DNA of 64,000 nucleotides from Rhizobium rhizogenes (GCF_002005205.3 NZ_CP019701.2:744001-808000), one strand, 5' to 3'. Counted from the first letter of the stretch, positions 48,886 through 58,036 are shown. Notes: generated from the sequence alone by a model not told the origin. Translations and numbers: made by a program.

Positions 48886-50826
48886 ATGATGGAATTGATC
48901 GCCATCCAGGCGGCGGCGGCTGCCGCTGAGCTTCCATTCCTGCTGCTCCAGGCAGCCGCGGTGATCGGCATGGTCTCCCTGCTGATCCTCATGCGCCGCA
49001 ACATTGCCCTCGATGACCCGCGTTACAAGATTTATTATGGCGTCGTTTTCGGCGTGGCCGGTTTTCTGCTGACGCTTCTGGTGGCCGAGTTCATCAGGCT
49101 GCCCTCCAAACCCTATATCCGTTCGGATCTGCTGTTTCTCGCCGGGCTTCTGGGGTCATGGCAGGGCGGCGGCATCGCGCTGTTTCTCGTTGCGTCCGCG
49201 CGCTACCTGGTCGGTGGCCCCGTGCTGTTTCTCGCCGCTTTTCAGGACATGGCCATCATCTCGGCTTTCGGAATCATGATGTATGGCTGGATGCGCAGGC
49301 GCAGCCTCGCCGAACTGGGAATGCGGGATATTCTTGCCGTGTTCGCCGTTCGGTTTGTTGCTGTGCTGTTCGCCATTTCCGTGTCGTTCGGCCTTGGTCT
49401 TGTCGAGCAGTCGCTGTTTTTGGACGCGGTCGGCCGCCGCACTCTCGGGGCGGTCGTCGTCGGTCTGCCGATGATTGCCTGCCTCTTTCTTCTCCTGCGC
49501 AGCGAGGCGCGGGCGCGGGAAGATGTGAGGAAGCGCGAGATCGCGGCGCTGACGGATCCTCTGACCGGCCTGCCCAACCGGCGCGCGCTGAAGGATCATA
49601 TCGAAACGGCGGCACGGCGGGAGCCGGCCGTTCCACGCGCGCTCCTTCTCATCGAAATCGTCAATATTGCCGATGTCGCCGCCTGCGAAGGCGAGGACTG
49701 GGCCGATCTTTTCTGGCCGCGACTGGCGCGGGAGATCTGCGAAGGCAATACCAGCCTGCTGTCGAGTTCCAATGCGCCATGCGGTTTCATGTTCGGCGAT
49801 ACGACGCTTGCGGTGGTCGTCGAGGGGATTGCGCTGGAAAAATCGGAAAGCGCCAGACTCATGATGCATCTTCATGAAGGGCTGAGTGCATTTTGCCGAT
49901 CCGCGGAGGCAGGGCCTGTTCCGCATCTGAAGATCGGCGCGGCCAATCTGCATATGCTTTCCCACCAGAATGTGGCTTCGTTCCTCCGGCATCTCAGCCT
50001 GGAGTTGGGAAGAAGTGAAAATCCGGTGCAGATTTTCCCGTTCTCCTTTGCCGAAAAAGCCAGCCGCGACGAGGGCGTTCGGCAGATGCTGGTCCACTGG
50101 ATCAAGTCCGGCAGGCCGCCCATATGTTACCAGCCGAAATTTGAAATGCACAATCGCCACATGATCGGCGCGGAGGCGCTTCTGCGGGCAACCGATGGGC
50201 GCGGGCAGGCGCTTTCACCCTATTACGTGCTGGAGATTGCCGAGCGCCACCGGTTGCTGGTGGAGTTCGAATGGTCGACCATCGAAGCGGTTGTCCGTGA
50301 CCTTGCCGACCTGCGCGGCCTCGACCCCGATTTTCATCTGGCGGTGAATATTTCCGCTTCGTCCTTGGCGACCCCACGTTTCGGAAACCGGGTCGTGGCG
50401 CTCCTCAGGGAAATGGCGGTCCCGGCGCATCGGTTGTCCATCGAGGTAACGGAGATGAGCCGCATACCGGCCATCGATATCGTGCAGCAGAATTTCGACA
50501 CGCTGAACGAGGCGGGCGTGCGGTTGTCGCTTGATGATTTCGGCACGGGTTATTCTGCGCTCACCCTGCTTGCGCGGTTTCCTTTCGAGGAGGTCAAGGT
50601 CGACCACTGGATGACGTCCCGGCTCGATCAGTCACGGTTCAGGGACGCCATCGCGCTCGCCTTTGAAAGCGCCGAGCGTTACGGCGCCAAGCTGGTGACG
50701 GAAGGCATAGAAACGGAAGAACAGAGCCTGCTTCTCATGCAGATGGGCATCCGCTTCGGGCAGGGTTATCTTTATTCGCCCGCGGTGCCGCTCGATCGCT
50801 TGCAGCCGCGCAGGGAATGCGCCTAG
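48886..50826 (+). CDS. Membrane EAL phosphodiesterase with degenerate GGDEF domain
   Basis: 646 aa from ATG at 48886, after GGGGGGTGCAG. The N-terminus has about six membrane helices resembling the 5TM LytS/YhcK sensor type (GVVFGVAGFLLTLLVAEF, SDLLFLAGLLGSWQGGGIAL). Residues from about 222 are a GGDEF relic: TDPLTGLPNRRAL is kept but the signature site reads FGDTT instead of GGDEF, so cyclase activity is unlikely. The C-terminal EAL domain looks active: GAEALLRA (Glu near 430), VNISASSL, LSLDDFGTGYSAL, KVDHW and TEGIETEEQ. Predicted to hydrolyse c-di-GMP. Confidence 0.9.
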   Translation: MMELIAIQAAAAAAELPFLLLQAAAVIGMVSLLILMRRNIALDDPRYKIYYGVVFGVAGFLLTLLVAEFIRLPSKPYIRSDLLFLAGLLGSWQGGGIALFLVASARYLVGGPVLFLAAFQDMAIISAFGIMMYGWMRRRSLAELGMRDILAVFAVRFVAVLFAISVSFGLGLVEQSLFLDAVGRRTLGAVVVGLPMIACLFLLLRSEARAREDVRKREIAALTDPLTGLPNRRALKDHIETAARREPAVPRALLLIEIVNIADVAACEGEDWADLFWPRLAREICEGNTSLLSSSNAPCGFMFGDTTLAVVVEGIALEKSESARLMMHLHEGLSAFCRSAEAGPVPHLKIGAANLHMLSHQNVASFLRHLSLELGRSENPVQIFPFSFAEKASRDEGVRQMLVHWIKSGRPPICYQPKFEMHNRHMIGAEALLRATDGRGQALSPYYVLEIAERHRLLVEFEWSTIEAVVRDLADLRGLDPDFHLAVNISASSLATPRFGNRVVALLREMAVPAHRLSIEVTEMSRIPAIDIVQQNFDTLNEAGVRLSLDDFGTGYSALTLLARFPFEEVKVDHWMTSRLDQSRFRDAIALAFESAERYGAKLVTEGIETEEQSLLLMQMGIRFGQGYLYSPAVPLDRLQPRRECA

Positions 50827-50940
50827 AGGGTTTCCGGCAGGACCAGGCCCGGCGTTACCTCGCCATGTTGCGGCTCCAGCGACATCGAAGCGGGCTTCGG
50901 CCGGATTGAATGTTTGGCGCGTCTGTGCTGAGGAGGTACC

Positions 50941-50997
50941 ATGACGAACCAGTGGTCCGACCGTGCTTTCCGGTCACGCGAGCGAACCGATGCTTGA
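50941..50997 (+). CDS. 18-codon leader ORF overlapping the histidine kinase start
   Basis: ATG at 50941 follows a strong Shine-Dalgarno (GAGGAGG, 5-nt spacing) and encodes MTNQWSDRAFRSRERTDA. Its TGA (50995-50997) lies 2 bases after the kinase ATG at 50990-50992, so the two reading frames overlap by 8 bp. The kinase ATG itself has no good ribosome site. This suggests translational coupling from a leader peptide. Alternatively it is a chance ORF. Confidence 0.5.
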   Translation: MTNQWSDRAFRSRERTDA

Positions 50998-52660
50998 AAA
51001 TAACGATGCATGGAACAGGCAGCCCGGAATATCCGGCCGGTCCCCGCCGGAAGCGAAGACGGCAAGAGCGGACGTCGCGCAGTCGCTCGGCGCCATCGCC
51101 GATGCCGAATTCGGCGCAGGGCCTGTGTTGGGATATCCCAATCCTCCGGTGGCCTGGCCGCTGCTAAGGGTGTTCGCTGTCTGGGCATTGTTGATGGCTG
51201 CGGTCGTCGCCACTCTGGCGGCTTACCAATATGTCAGCCTGCTGGGTGAGCTGGAACGGCAGAGCGACGCCCTGCAGGCCGAGGCGTCGCGCCGGGCCGA
51301 CCAGCACGATGCCCATGTCACGGCACTTTCGGCGGCGGCGCAGGCGCAGCAGGGACCGGGCGATAGTCTGTTGCTCGCCATTGCCGCGCCCATCCTGCAA
51401 TTTTACCCGCGTATCGACGAAGTTCAGCTGGTCTCCCTCACGGAGGGAGGTCCTGTTGTCGGCACCCGGCCGCTGGAAAACGAACTGGCCGCAGCGGTCC
51501 GCGAGGCGGCATCGGTGTTTTCAGGCCGGCCGGCTTTGCTGGCGAGTGCGCTGAGGCCCGGCCACTACCTGATCGTCAAGCGCAGCCCCAACAGCGAGAC
51601 GGCGCTGCAGGCGCTTGTGCTGGCCGTCGACGCCGCGCAGCTGCTGGCCTCCGATGCTCCCTTCTGGTCGGCACAGCACGCCGTGATCCGTCTGAAAATG
51701 CCCGATGGACGCTTGTTATACGGCCCGCCGCAACTGCCCGCGCAGCCGCAATATGCCCGGCAGCTCAGCAGCGCCAGCCAGCCGCTGCTTCTGGAAGTCG
51801 CCCTTCCCATCACCTGGCGGGAACTTCTGCCGGGCCGCGTCCTGCTCGCGGGGCTTGCCGGCGCCAGCGTCGTTTTTGTATTCGGCATCGTTATGGCAAG
51901 GCAGAGGACACGTATGCGCGCCGCCGAAAGGCGGGCCGAACTGAGCGGCATGGAAGCGAGGCTGACCCATGCATCGCGGGTCAATGCGCTGGGAGAGATG
52001 GCCAGCGGCCTTGCCCATGAGCTGACCCAGCCGCTGACGGCCATCTTGGCGCAGGCGCAGGCCGGGCGGCGGCTTCTTGCCCGTCAGGATGTCGCAACGC
52101 TGTCCGGTGCTCTGGACGACATGATCGAGCAGGCGCGCTGCGCCGCCAACATGCTCGACCGGTTCCGCAACTGGTCGCTGCCGCATCGCCATCCTGCCAC
52201 GGCGCATGATTTGCGCGTCGCGCTGCGCAATGTCGATGCGTTGCTGGCCGGCGAAGCGGCGCGGCAACAGGTCGTCATAGATATCCGGCAGCCGGAGGCG
52301 CCGCTTCTGGTTCGGGTTGATCCGGTGGAAATGGAGCAGGTCATGTTCAATCTGCTGCGCAATGCCCTCGATGCGCTGGCCGGTGCCGAGGGCAGGGGGG
52401 CCATCACCGCCACGCTCAGCCGCGATGGTGATCTCGCCATATTCGAAGTCGCCGATAACGGGCCCGGCGTGGCGCCGCAATTGCGCGACCGGCTCTTTAC
52501 GCCCTTCGCGACCACGAAAAACAACGGCATGGGACTTGGCCTCGCGCTCAGCCAGCGGCTGGTGGAGCGCGCCGGGGGCGAAATCCTCTCCATAGAGCAG
52601 GAAAACGGCGCGTTGTTCCGTGTCGTCCTGCCGGTCATGGCGGAGGCAACGAAGCCATGA
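50990..52660 (+). CDS. Sensor histidine kinase
   Basis: 556 aa from ATG at 50990. Membrane helix near residues 55-78, a periplasmic sensor domain of about 200 residues with no recognised fold, a second helix near 278-302, a HisKA domain with phospho-His about 343 in GLAHELTQPLTA, and HATPase with N-box NLLRNALDAL, DNGPGV and GMGLGLALSQRL. Overlaps its response regulator by 4 bp. GTG at 50963 is an alternative start. Confidence 0.93.
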   Translation: MLENNDAWNRQPGISGRSPPEAKTARADVAQSLGAIADAEFGAGPVLGYPNPPVAWPLLRVFAVWALLMAAVVATLAAYQYVSLLGELERQSDALQAEASRRADQHDAHVTALSAAAQAQQGPGDSLLLAIAAPILQFYPRIDEVQLVSLTEGGPVVGTRPLENELAAAVREAASVFSGRPALLASALRPGHYLIVKRSPNSETALQALVLAVDAAQLLASDAPFWSAQHAVIRLKMPDGRLLYGPPQLPAQPQYARQLSSASQPLLLEVALPITWRELLPGRVLLAGLAGASVVFVFGIVMARQRTRMRAAERRAELSGMEARLTHASRVNALGEMASGLAHELTQPLTAILAQAQAGRRLLARQDVATLSGALDDMIEQARCAANMLDRFRNWSLPHRHPATAHDLRVALRNVDALLAGEAARQQVVIDIRQPEAPLLVRVDPVEMEQVMFNLLRNALDALAGAEGRGAITATLSRDGDLAIFEVADNGPGVAPQLRDRLFTPFATTKNNGMGLGLALSQRLVERAGGEILSIEQENGALFRVVLPVMAEATKP

Positions 52661-53265
52661 CGCTGCCCGTCTATCTGGTCGATGACGACGACGCCGTGCG
52701 CAAGGCGCTGATATTGCTGTTGTCCACCGTCGGCATCAAGGCGAAGGGTTTTGCCGATCCGACGGTTTTTCTCGGTCAATTGCCGGGTCTCGAGCCCGGC
52801 TGCCTGATCTTCGACATCCGCATGCCGGCCATCACCGGCCTGAAACTGCAGGAAAAACTGGTTGAGGAAGGCATCGACTGGCCGGTCATCATCATTTCCG
52901 GCCATGGAAATATCGAGGCCTGCCGCCGCGCCTTCCGCAACGGCGCCGTCGATTTTCTCTCCAAGCCGGTGGATGAGCAGGATCTCATCGATGCGATCCA
53001 GAAAGCGCACCGGACGCTTGCGCGCACGCTGGATGCCAGGGCGCTGCAGGCGGAAACGATGGCGCTTCTGTCGCTTCTTACCGCGCGTGAGCGTGAGATA
53101 CTCGAGCGCATCGCACTGGGTTTCACCAGCCGCCAGATCGCCGACGGGCTCGGCCTTTCGCCGCGCACGGTCGACAGCCACCGCGCCGCCATCGGCCTCA
53201 AGCTTGGCACCACTTCCCAGGCGGAAATGACAAGGCTGTGGCTGGAGGCCGGCGAAGATCGGTAG
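52657..53265 (+). CDS. FixJ/NarL-type response regulator
   Basis: 202 aa. Receiver domain with acidic pocket VDDDD, phospho-acceptor Asp53 in LIFDIRMP and Lys in DFLSKPV; LuxR-type helix-turn-helix with LTAREREILERIALG and IADGLGLSPRTVDSHRA. Cognate of the upstream kinase (ATGA overlap). The downstream HbpS-like gene, 89 bp away, is a plausible target. Confidence 0.95.
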   Translation: MTLPVYLVDDDDAVRKALILLLSTVGIKAKGFADPTVFLGQLPGLEPGCLIFDIRMPAITGLKLQEKLVEEGIDWPVIIISGHGNIEACRRAFRNGAVDFLSKPVDEQDLIDAIQKAHRTLARTLDARALQAETMALLSLLTAREREILERIALGFTSRQIADGLGLSPRTVDSHRAAIGLKLGTTSQAEMTRLWLEAGEDR

Positions 53266-53354
53266 AACTACCGACTGGCCGGCAAGTCTTACGGATTCGC
53301 AGTCCCGTTCCAATTGCCTAGGTTGCAGTCCTCATCAAGCAAGAGGACCTTTTC

Positions 53355-53837
53355 ATGATCCGCAATCTTCTCATCTCTTCCGTTCTGCTCGCTCCTGCGG
53401 CCGCCTTGGCCCAGACGCTGCCAACCGCTCCCTATCTGCCGCTCGAAATGGCGGAGAAGGCAGCGAAAGCCGCGCTTCAGGCCTGCGTCGCCAAGGGTAA
53501 TGCCGTCACTGTTGCCATCGTTACCCGCGACGGCGCCACCAAGGCGATGCTGAAAGCGGACAACTCCGGCCCGCACACGGTTTCCAGCGCGACGGGCAAG
53601 GCCTTCGCGGCCGCTTCGCTCGGTCGCGACATCGGCGAGATCGCGGAATTCATCGCTTCCAAGCCAGCCAATGATGGTCTTCGCAATATGGATGAACGCA
53701 TGGTTATCCAGGCGGGTGGCCTGCCGATCAAGATCGGTGAAGCGCTGGTCGGCGGCATTGGCGTTGGCGGCGCGCCGTCGGGCGCCATCGATGCCGAATG
53801 CGCCCGTGAAGGTCTCAATGCAATCGGCGCGAAATAA
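53355..53837 (+). CDS. Secreted HbpS/GlcG-family protein
   Basis: 160 aa with a clear signal peptide (MIRNLLISSVLLAPAAALAQ). The rest is the HbpS/GlcG (DUF336-type) fold: AVTVAIVTRDGATKAMLKAD, SSATGKAFAAASLGR and the glycine-rich LPIKIGEALVGGIGVGGAPS. The family includes the Streptomyces haem-binding HbpS, which works with the SenS/SenR two-component system. AAGAGGACC precedes the ATG. Haem binding is not proven here. Confidence 0.88.
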   Translation: MIRNLLISSVLLAPAAALAQTLPTAPYLPLEMAEKAAKAALQACVAKGNAVTVAIVTRDGATKAMLKADNSGPHTVSSATGKAFAAASLGRDIGEIAEFIASKPANDGLRNMDERMVIQAGGLPIKIGEALVGGIGVGGAPSGAIDAECAREGLNAIGAK

Positions 53838-53853
53838 GCAGCGTCAATGTAAT

Positions 53854-53879
53854 CCGGCGGCTTCGCAGAAGGCCGCCGG
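53854..53879. terminator. Convergent hairpin between HbpS-like and ABC-F genes
   Basis: CCGGCGGC...GCCGCCGG forms an 8-bp GC stem midway between the convergent genes. There is no T-run, so confidence as an intrinsic terminator is limited. Confidence 0.45.
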
Positions 53880-53908
53880 ACCGCGTGCCGGCGTTGCGCT
53901 GCCGAACA

Positions 53909-55792
53909 TCACCCCGCCATTGCTTCCTCATATTCGCCGGAAAGCAGCAGCCATTGCTCTTCCGCGTCGGAAAGCTTTGCTGCGGCTTCACCGCGCTCCT
54001 TGACTTTCTGCGCCGCCTTGGCGGGTGCTTTTTCATAAAGGGCGGGATCGGCCAGTTCGGTGTCAAGCGCCTGAATCAGTTTCTCAAGCTTTGCCGTCAG
54101 GGATTCGATTTCGTTGATCTTTTTCTTCAGCGGCGCAAGCTGGGCGCGTTTCTCCGCGCTTGCCTTGCGCTGATCGGCCTTCGACGCCTGATCGGGAGCG
54201 GCCTCGGTCTTGTCTTCCTTTTTCCTGCCGGAAGAAACGACGATGTCGCGATATTCCTCCATATCGCCTTCGAAGGTTTTGACCGTGCCGTCGGCCACCA
54301 GCCACAGCCGGTCCACCGTCGCTTCGATGAGGTGCCGGTCGTGCGAAATGAGGATGACCGCGCCACTATAATCATTCAGCGCCTCGATCAGTGCCCGGCG
54401 GCTGTCGATGTCGAGGTGGTTGGTCGGTTCGTCGAGGATGAGGAGGTTTGGCGCATGGAAGGCCGCAAGCCCCATCAGCAGCCGTGCCTTTTCGCCGCCG
54501 GACAGGTCCTTCGCCGCCGTTGCCATCTTTTCGGTTGCGAGACCCATCTGCGCCACGCGTGCGCGTACCTGCGCTTCTGGCGCCAGCGGCATCAGCTTGC
54601 GCACATGTTCGACCGGTGTTTCATCCGGTACGAGGTCATCCAGCTGGTGCTGCGCGAAAAAACCGATCTTCAGGCCGGGTGCCACACGAAGATCGCCCGC
54701 CTGCGGGGCAAGCCGGCCGGAAATGAATTTCGCGAAGGTGGATTTGCCGTTGCCGTTGGAACCGAGCAGCGCGATGCGGTCGTCATTGTCGATCCTGAGA
54801 TTGAGCTGCTTCAGGATCGATTTGCCCGGCTCGTAACCCACAGCGCCGCCATTGATGGCGACGATGGGCGAGGCGGGCTGCTTTTCCGGCTCCGGAAAGG
54901 TGATTGGCTGGACATGGTCCTCGATCACGGCGGCAACGGTGCCCATGCGCTCCAGCGCCTTGATGCGGCTCTGCGCCTGCCGCGCCTTGGTGGCCTTGGC
55001 GCGGAAGCGGTCGATGAAACTTTGCAGATGTTTGCGTGCCGCGTCGTTTTTCGCCTTCGCCTTCATCTGCAATTCGTCGGCCTCTGCCTTCTGCCGCTCG
55101 AACTGGTCGTACCCGCCGCGATAGAAGGTCAACTTCTTCTGGTCCAGATGCACGATGGAATTGACGGCATTGTTCAAAAGATCGCGGTCATGGCTGATGA
55201 TGATGACGGTATGCGGATAACGCCGGATGTAGTCTTCCAGCCAGAGCGTGCCTTCGAGGTCGAGATAGTTGGTCGGCTCGTCAAGCAGCAAAAGGTCCGG
55301 TTCGGCAAACAGCACGGAGGCGAGCGCCACGCGCATGCGCCAGCCGCCGGAGAAGGAGGAGGCGGGGCGCAGCTGCGCCTCGTGATCGAAACCGAGGCCG
55401 GCGAGAATGCTCGATGCGCGCGCTTCCGCCGAATGGGCGTCGATATCGACGAGCCGCATCTGGATTTCGGCGATCCGGTGCGGATCGGTCGCGGTTTCGG
55501 CCTCTGCCAGAAGCGCGCTGCGCTCCTTGTCGGCGGAAAGCACGATGGAAATCAGCGAATCTTCCGTACCCGGTGCTTCCTGCGCGACCTGGCCGATGCG
55601 CGCCTGTTTGGGGATCGTCACCGAACCGCTTTCGGCCGAAAAATCGCCGGTGATGACCCGGAACAGGGTGGATTTGCCGGCGCCGTTGCGGCCGACAAGG
55701 CCCGCCTTCACGCCAGCAGGAAGTGTCACGCTCGCATGGTCGAGAAGCAGGCGCCCGGCGATGCGGGCGGAAAGATCGGTAATCGTAATCAT
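53909..55792 (-). CDS. ABC-F family ATPase
   Basis: 627 aa from ATG at 55792 (MITITDLSARIAGR); the upstream extension is non-homologous. Two nucleotide-binding domains: Walker A GRNGAGKST and GSNGNGKST, signatures FSGGWRMR and LSGGEKAR, Walker B LLLLDEPTNYLD and LLILDEPTNHLD. Between them is the charged helical arm (RQKAEADELQMKAKAKND). A C-terminal coiled coil completes a Uup/YheS-like shape. Members act on ribosomes or DNA rather than transport. Confidence 0.94.
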   Translation of the reverse strand: MITITDLSARIAGRLLLDHASVTLPAGVKAGLVGRNGAGKSTLFRVITGDFSAESGSVTIPKQARIGQVAQEAPGTEDSLISIVLSADKERSALLAEAETATDPHRIAEIQMRLVDIDAHSAEARASSILAGLGFDHEAQLRPASSFSGGWRMRVALASVLFAEPDLLLLDEPTNYLDLEGTLWLEDYIRRYPHTVIIISHDRDLLNNAVNSIVHLDQKKLTFYRGGYDQFERQKAEADELQMKAKAKNDAARKHLQSFIDRFRAKATKARQAQSRIKALERMGTVAAVIEDHVQPITFPEPEKQPASPIVAINGGAVGYEPGKSILKQLNLRIDNDDRIALLGSNGNGKSTFAKFISGRLAPQAGDLRVAPGLKIGFFAQHQLDDLVPDETPVEHVRKLMPLAPEAQVRARVAQMGLATEKMATAAKDLSGGEKARLLMGLAAFHAPNLLILDEPTNHLDIDSRRALIEALNDYSGAVILISHDRHLIEATVDRLWLVADGTVKTFEGDMEEYRDIVVSSGRKKEDKTEAAPDQASKADQRKASAEKRAQLAPLKKKINEIESLTAKLEKLIQALDTELADPALYEKAPAKAAQKVKERGEAAAKLSDAEEQWLLLSGEYEEAMAG

Positions 55793-55965
55793 GGCGTCGT
55801 TTTGGCTGAACTGGGAAGCCAAGGCAAGAGCCGCGACGACACACCAGGGCAGATATGGCGCCGGAAAAGCAGCCGGTTTGCAGGCCGCCCTCCGGGCGCA
55901 TCCCATGTCTTCGGTTTCATGCGTTTTCCAGGGGGAAACAAGGGTGCCGTTTCGCTGGAGATGTT

Positions 55966-57009
55966 TCAGCAGCCGAGCTGGGCCAGATAGCTGCCGCGGC
56001 TGTGCTGAGCCACCTCACGGGAATAGCCGACCACGCAATTGCGCGTGCCGCAGCGTGCCGAAAGCAGGGCAAGTTCGGCATGGCTGAAAAATTCGGCGGG
56101 CGTGGCGGTGCCGTCAACGGCCGCAACGCCGATTGAAACCGTCAGGTGCTCGCCATCGCCTTCGCTGGTCACGAAACGCAGCGACCCAACGCTCTGTCGC
56201 AGGCGTTCGGCAATCGCTTCGGCCGTATGCTGTGAGACACCGGCAAACAGGAAGGCGAATTCATTGCCGCCGATGCGTGCGACGAAATCGTCCTTCTTGA
56301 TCGTCTTGCGGAAGAGGGCGGCAAGCCGCCGTAACGCCTTGTTGCCGGCGGTGGGGCCGTATTTGCCGTTGATTTCGCGAAAATGATCGATGTTGAGCAG
56401 CATCAGCGAGGTGGCGGATGCCGCCTGATCGCCGGCGAAGATATCTCCGAGCTTTTCAAGGAAGGCTGCACGGTTGGGGAGCGCCGTCAGCGCGTCGCGA
56501 AGGGAGCTTGCCTGCAGATCGGCCCTGCGTTGCTCAACCTCGCGGATTTTCATCAGCCCCATGGCGATGAAATGTTTCAGGCTTGTCTGTTCTTCCTGAA
56601 TGTCGTCCAGCAATCCCGCCAGCCGTTCCGTTGCCGTCGAGCCGCGATGTTCGTCATCGGAGAGGCTGTCGATGAAGGTTTCGGTGCGCTGCAGGCCGGC
56701 TTCCAGCCGCGCGGAGATTTGCTTGAGGGTGTCGAAGGCCTCGCTCGCCATCTGTTCCGCCTCGATCCGGGAAAAACCGGGCAGATTATGCCGCTGGCCG
56801 ACAAGATCGATCTCATGCTGTTGCGGCGCATTGCCGAGTGCGAGGATGTCGCGGCCCATGGCCGGATTGTGTCCCGACAATATTTCGTAGATCAATTCAT
56901 AATTGCGCGGCAGCGGCGCGATATTCATCTTGGCGATGAACTGCGCGATCTTTGTAAAGACAAGACTATTCCTTGCCTGTTCGCGTTTTTGATCGCCAGC
57001 AGATGCCAT
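55966..57009 (-). CDS. GGDEF-family protein with GGNEF motif
   Basis: 347 aa from ATG at 57009 (MASAGDQKREQ), preceded by GGAG; a start at 57078 would add 23 residues. An N-terminal helical region of about 180 residues has no recognised domain. The GGDEF domain begins SLRDALTALPNRAAF and carries ARIGGNEFAFLF, where the canonical Asp is Asn. That residue contacts metal in cyclases, so activity may be reduced or lost. A cytoplasmic protein with no membrane segment. Confidence 0.87.
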   Translation of the reverse strand: MASAGDQKREQARNSLVFTKIAQFIAKMNIAPLPRNYELIYEILSGHNPAMGRDILALGNAPQQHEIDLVGQRHNLPGFSRIEAEQMASEAFDTLKQISARLEAGLQRTETFIDSLSDDEHRGSTATERLAGLLDDIQEEQTSLKHFIAMGLMKIREVEQRRADLQASSLRDALTALPNRAAFLEKLGDIFAGDQAASATSLMLLNIDHFREINGKYGPTAGNKALRRLAALFRKTIKKDDFVARIGGNEFAFLFAGVSQHTAEAIAERLRQSVGSLRFVTSEGDGEHLTVSIGVAAVDGTATPAEFFSHAELALLSARCGTRNCVVGYSREVAQHSRGSYLAQLGC

Positions 57010-57265
57010 CGCTGTCAGCTCCAATATCGATGGTTGTATGAATTGAACGAAAAAATCGTTTTTGAATGGCGTATTCATACCGCCAACGGCTTAAAATTGG
57101 CTAAACCCTGGAGGGAGTTTGATCGCCTTCAGGTTTTATTTCCCGCCGTTGCAGCCGGCGTCTTCCGAACGGCTTTTGATCGATAATATGACAAATGCTG
57201 ATTTGCTTTCGGACGGCGGGCGTTTTTATATCGTTCCATCGAGATTGCCAAAGAGGGTGCTTATC

Positions 57266-57961
57266 ATGACGACCTCCAGAACCTTATATTCACTGTGCGG
57301 AAGCGATATCTCCCGGCCTTTTTCTCCCCATTGCTGGAAAACCGTTCTTTCGCTGGCGCATAAGGGGCTGGATTTCGAGGAGCGCCCTTTGCCCTTCACC
57401 ATCATTCCGACAGTTGAGGACGGGTTTTCGAAGACGGTGCCGATCCTGCGCGATGGCGACCAGCTCGTGAGCGACAGCTTCGAGATCGCGCTTTATCTGG
57501 ACGACGCCTATCCGGAGCGCCCCTCGCTGTTTGACGGGGAGGGCGGCAAGGCAATGGCCCGTTTCGTCGAAAGCTGGTCGCAGACGGTGCTTCACCCGGC
57601 GATTACCCGCATCGCCGTCCTCGATATCCACAACATGCTGGATGAGCCGGATCGCCGTTATTTCCGCGACAGCCGCACGAAAGTGCTCGGCCGCCCGCTT
57701 GAGGATGTGGTGGCCAATCGCGAGACGGAAATCGCGGCCTTCCCCGCATTGCTGACACCGATCCGCCGCATGTTGAGCTTCCAGCCTTTCATCGGCGGTA
57801 CGTCGCCGCTCTTTGCCGATTATATCGTATTCGGCGCGCTGCAATGGGCAAGGATCACCACCGGGGCCGATCTGTTTTCCGACAATGACCCGGTGCGGGA
57901 CTGGTTTGAAGGCTGCCTCGATCTCTATGATGCGAGAGGCCGCAGTGTGACAGCGGCGTGA
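57266..57961 (+). CDS. Glutathione S-transferase-like protein
   Basis: 231 aa from ATG at 57266 (MTTSRTLYSLCGSDISRPFS), after AAGAGGG; the longer upstream reading is rejected. Thioredoxin-like N-terminal half with HCWKTVLSLAHKGLDFEERP and VPILRDGDQLVSDSFEIALYL (the SNAIL/TRAC-like position reads SDSFEI), then an all-helical half. Similar in shape to the beta-etherase/omega-like GST groups. Substrate unknown. Confidence 0.87.
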   Translation: MTTSRTLYSLCGSDISRPFSPHCWKTVLSLAHKGLDFEERPLPFTIIPTVEDGFSKTVPILRDGDQLVSDSFEIALYLDDAYPERPSLFDGEGGKAMARFVESWSQTVLHPAITRIAVLDIHNMLDEPDRRYFRDSRTKVLGRPLEDVVANRETEIAAFPALLTPIRRMLSFQPFIGGTSPLFADYIVFGALQWARITTGADLFSDNDPVRDWFEGCLDLYDARGRSVTAA

Positions 57962-58015
57962 AATGTCTGGCGTCATCGTCGCAATCTCGTCGATCCCCCT
58001 TGTTTTCGGGCCTTT

Positions 58016-58036
58016 GGGCGGGTAAAGACCGCCCAC
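58016..58036. terminator. Hairpin between the GST gene and ndk
   Basis: TGGGCGG-GTAAAGA-CCGCCCA stem-loop in the 103-bp gap, followed by CTTTCTCT. It could end the GST transcript or lie in the ndk leader. Confidence 0.5.

Noticed and set aside
53885..55990. 701-codon plus-strand open frame opposite the ABC-F gene
   Set aside because: The minus strand encodes a complete ABC-F ATPase with all motifs; the plus frame is its mirror shadow.
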